Positions 1-6,754 of a DNA stretch of 7,075 nt are shown piece after piece (positions within the stretch are counted from its first letter, which is position 1; each line of letters starts with the position of its first letter). This DNA comes from a bacterium (GTDB taxonomy: Bacteria; Desulfobacterota; UBA8473). The stretch lies in contig WOUX01000150.1 in assembly GCA_009773075.1 (NCBI GenBank), forward strand, positions 1 through 7,075, in the 5' to 3' direction. The notes under the pieces are model-generated. The model was not told where the DNA came from, did no database searches, and saw only the letters and a list, made by a program, of their open reading frames with translations. Both the position numbers and the translations under genes were made by a program.

Positions 1-1542
1 ACTATAGGTATAGGAGTGCGGTTTGACAAGGTATTTGGTCCCCATTATGAAAGTGACCTTCAAAAGGGCAAAATTACCAGAGACGAGGCGCTAGAACTTC
101 TTCAGCTTCTCTGGGTGAAGTTTCAGGAGCTGGGGCTTGTCTACTCGCCGATGGTGTCCAGTGTCTATGGAGGGGTTGCCTCCCTTCAGGCAATTACACT
201 TGGTGGTGTGGATGAGAAGGGAAAAGACATTACCAATGAGATGACATACCTGGTATTGGAAACGGCCAAAACCATGCGGACATTGGAGCCGAGTATTGCA
301 TTGCGGTATCATGATGGTACTCCAGACGAACTTCTTTCAAAGGCAATCGACGTTATCAGCACGGGCATAGGGTATCCTTCATTTTTCAACGATAAATCAT
401 TGATTCCAACACTGGAGGAATGGGATGTTCCCCTTGAAGATGCTCGTGATTATGCAAGTTCAGGATGTGTATACATTGAGATTCCAGGAAAAAACAGGGC
501 GCGCCGTGCACTGGGTTATTTTGTGCTTCCCAAGTGTCTGTGGTGGGCACTTCATCAGGGTATAGATCCTAAAACCGGTGAACAGTGGGGGGCTAAAACT
601 CCTGATCCCAGAACTTTTGAATCAAAAGAAGATTTGATGGATGCGTATCTTGAGCAGGTACGTTTCTTCTTTGGAAAAATGGTCACAATAGAGAATACCT
701 GCCGTTCCCTTTATGAAAAGTATCTTCCCAGACCCTTTTATTCTGCAGTACTGGAAGGATGCATTCAAAAGGGCAAAGATAGTAGACAATGGATATATCC
801 ATCGGGCGTTCATGATCAATGTGCTATAATAGGTTCAACCAATGTTGCCGATTCTATTGCTGCCATTAAGAGGGTTGTCTTCGAAGATAAAAAAGTTTAT
901 ATGGACAAACTGATCGAAGCCATGGACAACAACTGGCAGGGATTCGAAGAAATACGGCAGATGATGATAAGGTCACCCAAATACGGAAATGATGATGATT
1001 ATCCCGATGAAATAGCAACGGAAGTACATCATAGGACTTCGGAGGTAATGGCTGAATTTACAGATCGTTTTGGGAATCCATATAGAGGTGATGGGAGCGC
1101 AGTTTCTGCCACCTACGGGCTGGCTTTCAATACCCCATCGACTCCTGATGGAAGAAAAGACGGGGAACCTTTTGCTGACGCAACCCTGTCGCCAATCCAG
1201 GGAGGAGATCATAATGGCCCCACTGCTGTCTTAAAATCTGCCAGCAAGATAAGTACTGAGAAAACCTACAATCATCTGCTCAATCAGAAGTTTTTGCCCT
1301 CAGCCCTGGAAGGGGATATGAAAAAAACTTTTATGAGCTATTTAAGGTCATGGGGAGAGCTGGGTATAAGTCATATACAATTTAACGTTGTAGACAGCAA
1401 AATCCTCTTATCTGCTCAAAAAAATCCAGGGGGTTATCAGGATCTTATAGTCAGAGTGGCAGGATATAGTGCTTATTTTGTGGATTTGAGTAAAGGCCTG
1501 CAGGATTCTATTATCAAAAGAACGGAACAGAATTTCATATAA
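1..1542 (+). CDS. Glycyl radical enzyme (pyruvate formate-lyase-like), substrate unassigned; 5' partial
   Basis: C-terminal part of an anaerobic glycyl radical enzyme, a cytoplasmic catalyst that uses a backbone glycyl radical to make a transient thiyl radical. The frame is open to the left edge. The GTG at 16 is not a convincing start, because family members are about 780-850 residues and roughly 300 are missing here. The active-site cysteine is codon 466-468 in SGCVYIEIPGKN. The radical glycine is codon 1462-1464 in RVAGYSAYF, 25 residues before the end, as in the family. Other family signatures are GNDDDY, TPDGRKDGEPFADATLSP and GPTAVLKSASK. The residue two after Cys is Tyr (codon 472-474), where dehydratases, choline lyase and arylacetate decarboxylases carry Glu, so those functions are not supported. 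The activase gene follows after 92 bases and an acyl-CoA dehydrogenase after that. No small Bss-type subunit gene lies between them. Family assignment is firm; the reaction is unknown. Confidence 0.95.
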   Translation, partial: TIGIGVRFDKVFGPHYESDLQKGKITRDEALELLQLLWVKFQELGLVYSPMVSSVYGGVASLQAITLGGVDEKGKDITNEMTYLVLETAKTMRTLEPSIALRYHDGTPDELLSKAIDVISTGIGYPSFFNDKSLIPTLEEWDVPLEDARDYASSGCVYIEIPGKNRARRALGYFVLPKCLWWALHQGIDPKTGEQWGAKTPDPRTFESKEDLMDAYLEQVRFFFGKMVTIENTCRSLYEKYLPRPFYSAVLEGCIQKGKDSRQWIYPSGVHDQCAIIGSTNVADSIAAIKRVVFEDKKVYMDKLIEAMDNNWQGFEEIRQMMIRSPKYGNDDDYPDEIATEVHHRTSEVMAEFTDRFGNPYRGDGSAVSATYGLAFNTPSTPDGRKDGEPFADATLSPIQGGDHNGPTAVLKSASKISTEKTYNHLLNQKFLPSALEGDMKKTFMSYLRSWGELGISHIQFNVVDSKILLSAQKNPGGYQDLIVRVAGYSAYFVDLSKGLQDSIIKRTEQNFI

Positions 1543-1634
1543 CGTCTCACCAGAAAGTTTACAGGATATTTGTTTCGCAACAGCCTATTGAGAGTGGGTA
1601 AAAAGTCAAGCTAGAATACATAAGAGATAGGTAT

Positions 1635-2570
1635 ATGAACAGTATCGAAGACAAAGCTCACATAAATGGCAGGAGGGGAATCGTATTCAATATTCAGAGA
1701 TTCAGCATTCATGATGGTCCAGGAATTAGAACAACCGTATTCGCAAAAGGCTGCCCTTTGAAATGTGCGTGGTGTTCAAACCCTGAGTCTCAAAAACTTT
1801 TTCCCCAACTCATGGTTCGAGAGGTGAAATGCACTCGGTGCGGTCGCTGCGCTGAGGCTTGTCCTGATAACGCTATATCCTTGACAGAGGAGCATGGGAG
1901 GAAAATCAACTGGGATTTATGCAGTCAGTGTTTTAAATGCACTGAGGTCTGCATCTATGAATCTCTCGGAATAATTGGAAAAGATATGGGGATTGAAGAA
2001 ATAGTAAAAGAGGTTGAAAAAGACAGAATTTTTTACAAGAATTCAGGAGGTGGTGTTACTATCTCTGGAGGAGAGCCGCTTCTTCAGAATAAATTCGTCT
2101 TAAACCTCATTAAGGCTTTCAAAGAAAAAGATATCAACACAGCTCTTGACACATGTGGATATGTCTCTGAAGAGGTTTTTAGAGAGATACTTCCATTTGT
2201 TGATCTTTTACTATTAGATATCAAACAGTTAGATTCTGAAAGACATCAGAAATATACGGGTGTAGACAATAGTCTTATACTTACAAATGCTCGTACCTTT
2301 TCTAAGAAGGTACGGACCTGGTTTAGAATTCCTCTCATTAAAGATTTCAACGACTCTCCTGAAGATATAAGAAAGATAGCCGAAATGGCAAGTGAACTTG
2401 GGGTAGAGAAGATTTCCCTTCTCCCCTATCATGAAGGAGGGAAATCGAAGAGTTTTCAGATTGGCGGGATGTATTCCATTCCCATGGCAAAAGCTCCGGA
2501 CAATAATCATATTCAACGGTTAAAAAACATTGTTTCAAAAATCGGAGTGGCAGTAACTGTAGGAAATTAA
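1635..2570 (+). CDS. Glycyl radical enzyme activating enzyme (radical SAM)
   Basis: Radical-SAM protein of 311 residues that should abstract a hydrogen from the glycine of the GRE encoded just upstream, using S-adenosylmethionine and a [4Fe-4S] cluster. The radical-SAM motif is C40-x3-C44-x2-C47 in GCPLKCAWCSNP, preceded by the typical FSIHDGPGIRTTVF segment. Two ferredoxin-like clusters follow: C66-x2-C69-x2-C72-x3-C76 and C96-x2-C99-x2-C102-x3-C106. This is the layout of activases for non-PFL GREs (glycerol dehydratase, benzylsuccinate synthase, arylacetate decarboxylase types), while the PFL activase lacks the insert. The SAM-binding GGEP is at 145-148. The ATG start has only a weak purine-rich upstream stretch (GAGATAGG), but the N-terminus is as long as expected. 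Same strand and 92 bases after the GRE, so probably co-transcribed. Length is normal and no defect is seen. Confidence 0.95.
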   Translation: MNSIEDKAHINGRRGIVFNIQRFSIHDGPGIRTTVFAKGCPLKCAWCSNPESQKLFPQLMVREVKCTRCGRCAEACPDNAISLTEEHGRKINWDLCSQCFKCTEVCIYESLGIIGKDMGIEEIVKEVEKDRIFYKNSGGGVTISGGEPLLQNKFVLNLIKAFKEKDINTALDTCGYVSEEVFREILPFVDLLLLDIKQLDSERHQKYTGVDNSLILTNARTFSKKVRTWFRIPLIKDFNDSPEDIRKIAEMASELGVEKISLLPYHEGGKSKSFQIGGMYSIPMAKAPDNNHIQRLKNIVSKIGVAVTVGN

Positions 2571-2656
2571 TCTGCCACAGGTTTTATCCAATCAATAGGG
2601 GATTTTGAGAACAGCTCTGCCATTTTAAATCTTATTTGATTCATGGTTTCCCTAAC

Positions 2657-2668
2657 AGGAAGGGGGGG
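2657..2668 (+). promoter_or_regulatory. Ribosome binding site that fixes the acyl-CoA dehydrogenase start
   Basis: The stretch AGGAAGGGGGGG ends seven bases before the ATG at 2676. The longer open frame begins at an ATG at 2643, which has no purine-rich stretch before it and would add eleven residues (starting MVSLTGRGG) unlike any acyl-CoA dehydrogenase N-terminus. The site itself would then be coding. This favours 2676 as the start. The run of seven Gs is also unusual and could be a slippage-prone tract. Confidence 0.75.
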
Positions 2669-2675
2669 TAATATT

Positions 2676-3941
2676 ATGTTGCAGGACGTGCTTTTGACCG
2701 ATGAAGAAAGAGCATTAAAACAGGAGGTAAGAGATTTTGTAAAAAACGAGGTGCCCTCCGATTTGCTAAAAAAGATGGATAAGGATGAGATAACCTACCC
2801 TAAGGAGTATGTGAAGGCATTGGGAGATCGCAACCTCTTGGGTTTGAGATTTTCAAAACAATATGGCGGCAGAGGGCTGAATTGGACTGCTGAAGTAGCT
2901 GCCCTTGAGGAGATTGGGGTTCTGGGTACAGCTCTGGGTTGTGCCTTCGCCATGCCTTCCATTGTGGGTGAGGCCCTTTATAATTTCGGGACGGAAGAGC
3001 AAAAAGAGAAGTTTCTTAAACCCATACTCAAAGGCGATTTTGTCTCTGCCGAGGCACTAACCGAGCCCCGGGGTGGATCAGACTTTTTCGGGGCTACTAC
3101 AGAGGCAAAATTGGAAGGCGATTGTTTTATTGTTAAAGGCCAAAAGCGGTTCGTTGTAGCGGCTAACGGGGCGGATTTCTTTATCGTATACTGCAAAACC
3201 AACCCAGAAGGAAAGCCTCAGGAACGTATTAGCCTAATCCTTATTGAAGCGGACCGGGAGGGGGTTGAAACCAAGTATCTGTACCAACTTTTAGGTACAC
3301 GTGGAGGGGGAACAGGGCGACTAATCTTCAGGGATGTAAAGGTTCCTGCTTCAAATCTTATCGGTGGGCTCAACCAGGGTGCAGAAATTTTCAACACAAT
3401 GATGGTTCCGGAAAGATTAACCTCAGCCGCCTTTGCACTAGGCCTGGCACGCGCCGCTATTGAGGTTGCCGCGCGATACAGTAACAGGAGATACGCTTTT
3501 GGCAAAAATATACGCTCTTTTCAGGGGGTTAGCTTCAAGGTTGCAGATGCCATAACCCAACTGGATGCGGCCCGTGCCTTGGTACATGCCGCAGGAAAAA
3601 CAGCAGATAACCGACTCCCTTCAACGAGACGGCTGGTAAGTGAAGCAAAAAAATTCGCTACCGATATGTGCTGGGATGTTTGTAACCTTGCCATGCAGAT
3701 CGTTGGGGGTATAGGGTATACCAACGTATTCCCAATCGAGAGGATGGTGCGTGACGCAAGGCTTACGCAAATATGGACTGGAAGCAACGAAATTATGAGT
3801 CTTCTGATTCAGCACGAATACTATCGTGAGTTGCTCAACGACCCCAATCCCCCCCGTGTGAGTGAGCTGGATGCTCAAGAGGCGCATATGGAGGATGAAA
3901 AAGTATACGAAGATGCAGAAATGTGGACTAAAGGTTGGTAA
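2676..3941 (+). CDS. Acyl-CoA dehydrogenase, LCAD/IVD-type catalytic Glu
   Basis: FAD-dependent dehydrogenase of 421 residues that should introduce an alpha,beta double bond into an acyl-CoA and pass electrons to an electron-transfer flavoprotein. Visible order: N-terminal helical domain (about 1-120), beta domain with EALTEPRGGSD (126-136), and C-terminal helical domain with YAFGK (273-277), QIVGGIGYTN (341-350) and IWTGSNEIM (366-374). The MCAD catalytic Glu position is Thr368. Glu246 in VPERL sits where long-chain and isovaleryl-CoA dehydrogenases carry their base, so the enzyme is probably active with that geometry. The tail after 388 (acidic, ending WTKGW) is somewhat longer than usual. 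It lies 105 bases after the activase on the same strand, consistent with one operon that processes the GRE product as a CoA ester. The acyl substrate cannot be read from sequence; a branched, long or dicarboxylic acyl-CoA is possible. Confidence 0.93.
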   Translation: MLQDVLLTDEERALKQEVRDFVKNEVPSDLLKKMDKDEITYPKEYVKALGDRNLLGLRFSKQYGGRGLNWTAEVAALEEIGVLGTALGCAFAMPSIVGEALYNFGTEEQKEKFLKPILKGDFVSAEALTEPRGGSDFFGATTEAKLEGDCFIVKGQKRFVVAANGADFFIVYCKTNPEGKPQERISLILIEADREGVETKYLYQLLGTRGGGTGRLIFRDVKVPASNLIGGLNQGAEIFNTMMVPERLTSAAFALGLARAAIEVAARYSNRRYAFGKNIRSFQGVSFKVADAITQLDAARALVHAAGKTADNRLPSTRRLVSEAKKFATDMCWDVCNLAMQIVGGIGYTNVFPIERMVRDARLTQIWTGSNEIMSLLIQHEYYRELLNDPNPPRVSELDAQEAHMEDEKVYEDAEMWTKGW

Positions 3942-3972
3942 GGGATAATGCCCGTAAGGCTTTTGGAGTTTT

Positions 3973-3986
3973 GAGGAGAATTCCTC
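3973..3986 (+). promoter_or_regulatory. Ribosome binding site within a small hairpin
   Basis: GAGGA (3973-3977) can pair with TCCTC (3982-3986) around a four-base loop. The 5' arm is the ribosome binding site of the broken small gene starting at 3988, so the site may be partly masked in the transcript. The stem is only five base pairs and may have no function. Confidence 0.25.
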
Positions 3987-3987
3987 T

Positions 3988-4132
3988 ATGAACAATGCCA
4001 GTTTCCAGCAGCTTAAGGCCACCTCACTTTATTGCCCACAATGTAAAGTAGCTGTATCTCTGTAGCTACTGTGCATCATCTTTGGGTTCCAAAGTAGAAC
4101 CATGTAGCAAAGAGAATAAGCTTATAATTTAA
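3988..4132 (+). pseudogene. Probable remnant of a small two-CxxC (zinc-ribbon-like) protein, frame-broken
   Basis: An ATG at 3988 is preceded by GAGGAG (3973-3978) at a suitable distance and opens a 25-codon frame, MNNASFQQLKATSLYCPQCK through VAVSL, ending at TAG 4063-4065. It carries a CPQC knuckle. The +1 frame, overlapping from 4052, reads LYLCSYCASSLGSKVEPCSK and stops at 4130-4132, giving a second CxxC knuckle (CSYC). Two CxxC pairs in adjacent frames are what a small zinc-ribbon protein would leave after a frameshift, probably with loss of the loop between the knuckles, since only about seven residues separate them when the frames are joined. I recall short cytoplasmic proteins of this kind in deltaproteobacteria, but no family name is claimed. 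Alternatives are a real 25-residue peptide or chance. The gene lies 46 bases after the dehydrogenase, same strand. Confidence 0.45.
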
Positions 4133-4176
4133 GGAATATCGGTGGAATATTTTGTATTTACATCTAACCTTCGACA

Positions 4177-4827
4177 TCAGTTTAAAAGGTTCTGTCCGTA
4201 AAATCGTTCCTTATTTGGCCATTCACATAATTTGAACAGAACGCATTGACCACAGAATGGCCTTTTTGCCTTACAAATCTTTTTTCCATGGAAGGTGAGC
4301 AGATGGACAGTTCTGATCCATCTCTCCTCTGGTATGATCTGGCACAGCTCCATTTCTACCTTATCAGGATTATTGGAATGTGCCAGTCCCAAACGATTTG
4401 AAACCCTGTACACATGGGTATCTACCCCAATGGCAGGCTTACCAAAGGCGTTAGCCAACACTATGTTTGCCGTTTTTCTTCCTACCCCGGGGAGACTCAC
4501 CAATGCCGTGAGCGTTGAAGGAACTTCCCCATTAAAGTCTTTGACAATCTTTTCACAGCACCCTACAATATTTTTAGCCTTGTTCTTATAGAAACCCGTA
4601 GAGTGAATATCTCCTTCCAGTTCCTCAATGCTAACGTTTGTATAGTCTTCGGCTTTTTGATACTTTTTGAAGAGGTTGTTGGTAACCTGGTTAACCCTTT
4701 CATCAGTACACTGAGCAGCAAGGACGGTGGCTATAAGGAGTTGTAAGGGGGTTTTGAATTCAAGGACTACACGTGCATCAGGATACTCCTTCTCTAAGAT
4801 TTCTAAAATCCTTTTGGCTTTGACCAT
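4177..4827 (-). CDS. nth: Endonuclease III (DNA glycosylase/AP lyase)
   Basis: Base-excision repair enzyme of 216 residues that removes oxidised pyrimidines and cleaves the abasic site. The helix-hairpin-helix motif LPGVGRKTANIV holds the catalytic Lys118. The catalytic Asp136 is in GVDTHVYRV. The C-terminal iron-sulfur loop is C185-x6-C192-x2-C195-x5-C201, the canonical spacing. LAAQCTDERVN matches the LSAQATD region of the E. coli protein. The start is placed at 4827 rather than the ATG at 4842. MVKAKR then aligns with the E. coli N-terminus MNKAKR, GAGG (4837-4840 on the - strand) lies nine bases before it, and no ribosome site precedes 4842. The gene faces the GRE operon and is divergent from the receiver gene. 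It appears to be a monocistronic, intact housekeeping gene. Confidence 0.96.
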   Translation of the reverse strand: MVKAKRILEILEKEYPDARVVLEFKTPLQLLIATVLAAQCTDERVNQVTNNLFKKYQKAEDYTNVSIEELEGDIHSTGFYKNKAKNIVGCCEKIVKDFNGEVPSTLTALVSLPGVGRKTANIVLANAFGKPAIGVDTHVYRVSNRLGLAHSNNPDKVEMELCQIIPEERWIRTVHLLTFHGKKICKAKRPFCGQCVLFKLCEWPNKERFYGQNLLN

Positions 4828-4889
4828 ACACTGTTGCCTCATCTAAATAGTCGGAACTGAAAAATTCCCTTTTTCACTATCTTATGCTA

Positions 4890-4902
4890 GCAAAAATTTT
4901 GC
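4890..4902. repeat. 13-base palindrome in the divergent intergenic region
   Basis: GCAAAA-A-TTTTGC is a perfect inverted repeat with a one-base centre, between nth and the receiver gene. It could be a small operator or an AT-rich coincidence. It lies downstream of the candidate nth promoter, inside the inferred leader. No second copy was noticed in the window. Confidence 0.25.
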
Positions 4903-4931
4903 AAAAACGAAAGAGAAAGTTCTAAGCTGAG

Positions 4932-4960
4932 ATAAGATGGACTTTTTAGGAAGCCGTCAA
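4932..4960 (-). promoter_or_regulatory. Candidate sigma70-type promoter for nth
   Basis: On the - strand TTGACG (4955-4960) is followed after 17 bases by TCTTAT (4932-4937). The -35 matches five of six consensus bases and the -10 four of six. It would leave a leader of about 100 bases before the nth start at 4827. This is a moderate pattern match only, in AT-rich DNA where chance matches are common. Confidence 0.28.
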
Positions 4961-4967
4961 ATAATGA

Positions 4968-4996
4968 TTGATAACATTTCTTCCTTAGTCTATATT
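4968..4996 (+). promoter_or_regulatory. Candidate sigma70-type promoter for the receiver gene
   Basis: TTGATA (4968-4973) and TATATT (4991-4996) are separated by exactly 17 bases, each five of six to consensus. They lie about 65 bases before the receiver ATG at 5060, which has its own GTGAGG ribosome site at 5047-5052. Position, spacing and match are all reasonable for a vegetative promoter of this single gene. Confidence 0.45.
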
Positions 4997-5059
4997 GGAC
5001 ATTAGCTCTTTTCAATTATGTACCAAAAACCTATAAAGTCAGTCCAGTGAGGTTGATCG

Positions 5060-5503
5060 ATGAGTGAAAAGAAGGAGATAAACATATTGATGGTCGACAA
5101 ACAAGCGCTTAAGCTTGGTGATCCTCTGGCAGAATTTTTAAACATGTCTGAGGAATATCTATGCACTATCAGGATTTGTTACAGCTATACTGAGGCACTG
5201 TCCATGTTGGAAGGAGTGGATATAGCCTTGATAGAACTTGACCTGACCAGGGAATACTTTATGCCGGGGGATAAGGATTTTCTCCCATGGATAAAGGATG
5301 AGAATGCCGGATACAGGTTTTTAGTTTACCTTAAACGGGAACATCCGGATATTAAAGTGATTATGCTGGTGGACTATCCTGCATGTGAGGAACCCAGATC
5401 GGAGATGCCTGAGATACTAGATAAGGGAGCCGATGGCTATATGGTAAAGCCCTTCGTCATAAGTGAACTGGTTGAAAAAATCCACCGTATATCGTTAACT
5501 TGA
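5060..5503 (+). CDS. Stand-alone atypical receiver-domain protein (pseudo-receiver)
   Basis: A 147-residue protein made only of a CheY-like receiver fold, with no output domain. The outline is visible: beta-1 NILMVD (8-13), beta-3 DIALIEL (54-60), beta-4 KVIMLVDY (99-106) and the conserved Lys130-Pro131 in GYMVKPF. The phosphorylation pocket is altered. The acceptor position, normally Asp, is Glu59. The paired acids of beta-1 are reduced to Asp13 followed by Lys14. The Thr/Ser switch at the end of beta-4 is Val104. A segment of about 17 extra residues (roughly 62-82, including FMPGDKDFLPWIKDENAG) is inserted between beta-3 and alpha-3. Phosphorylation-independent signalling or a fixed active-like state is therefore likely, by analogy with other pseudo-receivers; this is inference. 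Asp61 could still be an alternative acceptor. No kinase gene is adjacent. It has its own promoter candidate and converges on aspC with a 52-base gap. Confidence 0.85.
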   Translation: MSEKKEINILMVDKQALKLGDPLAEFLNMSEEYLCTIRICYSYTEALSMLEGVDIALIELDLTREYFMPGDKDFLPWIKDENAGYRFLVYLKREHPDIKVIMLVDYPACEEPRSEMPEILDKGADGYMVKPFVISELVEKIHRISLT

Positions 5504-5555
5504 TTCTTTAATAGGGGGAATAAAAGTTAATGAAGGGAGAAAAGATTTGAATCTC

Positions 5556-6749
5556 TTATTCCAGTTGTTTTATAGCCTCTTCAATCCTGTCCAGACCATT
5601 CTTAATATTTTCGAAAGAAGTGGCGTAGGAGAGTCTGATATGATTATCGTCACCAAATGCCAAACCTGGTACTACAGCGACCCTGGCAACATCCAGGAGA
5701 AAATCGGCAAAACCTGTAGAGTCTTGTATCTTCTTCCCATTAAACCTTTTTTGGTAAAGGGGTGAAACCCTGGGGAAAGCATAGAAAGCTCCCATGGGTT
5801 TTAAGCAGGAAATACCATCTATGGAGTTGAGCCTTTCAGCCATATATTTTCGCCTTCTGTTAAACTCTTCAACCATTGTATCTACAGCATCGTAAGAGTT
5901 AGTTAATGCCTCTACACTGGCCTTTTGCGATATGGATGTGGGGTTAGAGGTACTCTGACTCTGAATTTTACTCATTGCCGAGATTATTTCCGGATGGCCG
6001 GCTGCATATCCGATTCGCCAACCCGTCATAGAGTAAGCCTTTGAGACTCCATTCACCACAATGGTCAAGTCCTTTATTTCCTTTCCTAAGGAAGCTATAC
6101 TGGTAAATGCCAAATCATCGTAAACGAATTCCTCGTATATCTCATCCGACACGACGATCAGGTTCTTTTCTACAGCAATTTCCGCTATCTTTTTAAGCTC
6201 TTCCGCTGTGTACACAGTACCGGTAGGATTTGAAGGACTATTTAATATGATTGCCTTGGTTTTAGGAGTGACTGCTCCCCTTAATTCGTTAGGCAGTATC
6301 TTAAATTCATTCTTTTCCTGGGTTGTTACAATTATAGGAGTTGCATCGGACAGAAGAACAATATCAGGAAACGATACCCAATAGGGAGATGGAATAATCA
6401 CTTCATCACCGTTATTAAAAAGGGCCTGTGCGATATTATAGATAGTGTGTTTCGCACCACAGGAAACTATAATCTGTTTTCTTTCATAAGTTAGGCCATT
6501 TTTCCTTTGGAATTTATTGATTATAGCATCCTTCAATTCCTGAATTCCATCCACAGCGGTATACTTGGTAAAACCCTGATTAAGGGCATTAATGGCTGCG
6601 TCTTTAATGTTTTGAGGCGTGTCGAAGTCAGGCTCTCCTGCCCCAAAACTTATAATATCAATGCCATCTGCCTTCATTTTATCTGCTTTGGCAGATACTG
6701 CCAGTGTTGGTGACGGTTTTATCTTCCTCACTCTTTCAGCCAGAACCAT
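5556..6749 (-). CDS. aspC: Aspartate aminotransferase, class Ib (possible prephenate aminotransferase)
   Basis: PLP-dependent fold-type I transaminase of 397 residues that interconverts aspartate and 2-oxoglutarate with oxaloacetate and glutamate in the cytoplasm. The PLP Schiff-base lysine is Lys237 in NGVSKAYSMTGWRIGY. Other cofactor residues are Asn174 (SPSNPTG), Asp202 and Tyr205 (SDEIYEEFVY) and Arg245. Arg372 in HIRLSYA is the expected substrate carboxylate-binding arginine. The N-terminal KPSPTLAV and AGEPDFDTP are typical of the Thermus-type Ib subgroup, some of whose members also transaminate prephenate to arogenate; Lys11 is compatible with that, but sequence alone does not decide. 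The ribosome site GGAAGG lies eight bases before the ATG, inside the end of coaD, whose stop is five bases upstream, so the pair is translated from one transcript. Full length and intact. Confidence 0.95.
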   Translation of the reverse strand: MVLAERVRKIKPSPTLAVSAKADKMKADGIDIISFGAGEPDFDTPQNIKDAAINALNQGFTKYTAVDGIQELKDAIINKFQRKNGLTYERKQIIVSCGAKHTIYNIAQALFNNGDEVIIPSPYWVSFPDIVLLSDATPIIVTTQEKNEFKILPNELRGAVTPKTKAIILNSPSNPTGTVYTAEELKKIAEIAVEKNLIVVSDEIYEEFVYDDLAFTSIASLGKEIKDLTIVVNGVSKAYSMTGWRIGYAAGHPEIISAMSKIQSQSTSNPTSISQKASVEALTNSYDAVDTMVEEFNRRRKYMAERLNSIDGISCLKPMGAFYAFPRVSPLYQKRFNGKKIQDSTGFADFLLDVARVAVVPGLAFGDDNHIRLSYATSFENIKNGLDRIEEAIKQLE

Positions 6750-6754
6750 GATTT

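Noticed and set aside
16..18. GTG as the start of the glycyl radical enzyme
   Set aside because: The frame is open to base 1 and the protein would lack about 300 residues of the family, so this is an internal valine of a gene cut by the window edge.
2571..2675. A separate promoter for the acyl-CoA dehydrogenase (TTGAGA-like element near 2605)
   Set aside because: No acceptable -10 hexamer at 16-18 bases spacing; co-transcription with the activase is simpler.
1..3941. Benzylsuccinate/alkylsuccinate synthase operon
   Set aside because: The gene order and absence of small BssB/BssC-like subunit genes around the activase do not match, and the active-site motif alone is not diagnostic; fumarate addition is kept only as one hypothesis.
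3621..4022. A 133-codon open frame on the - strand
   Set aside because: It mostly lies antisense to the acyl-CoA dehydrogenase, has no recognisable motif and no good ribosome site; a shadow frame.
4166..4191. Inverted repeat AACCTT/AAGGTT at the end of nth as a terminator
   Set aside because: Only six base pairs with a 14-base loop, overlapping the last codons of nth, and no T-run follows on the - strand.
5544..5556. AGATT-TG-AATCT hairpin between the convergent receiver and aspC genes as a bidirectional terminator
   Set aside because: The stem is five AT-rich base pairs with a two-base loop and no convincing T-tract on either strand.
5547..5765. A 72-codon + strand frame at the end of aspC
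   Set aside because: Antisense to the clearly coding C-terminus of aspC and without family resemblance.
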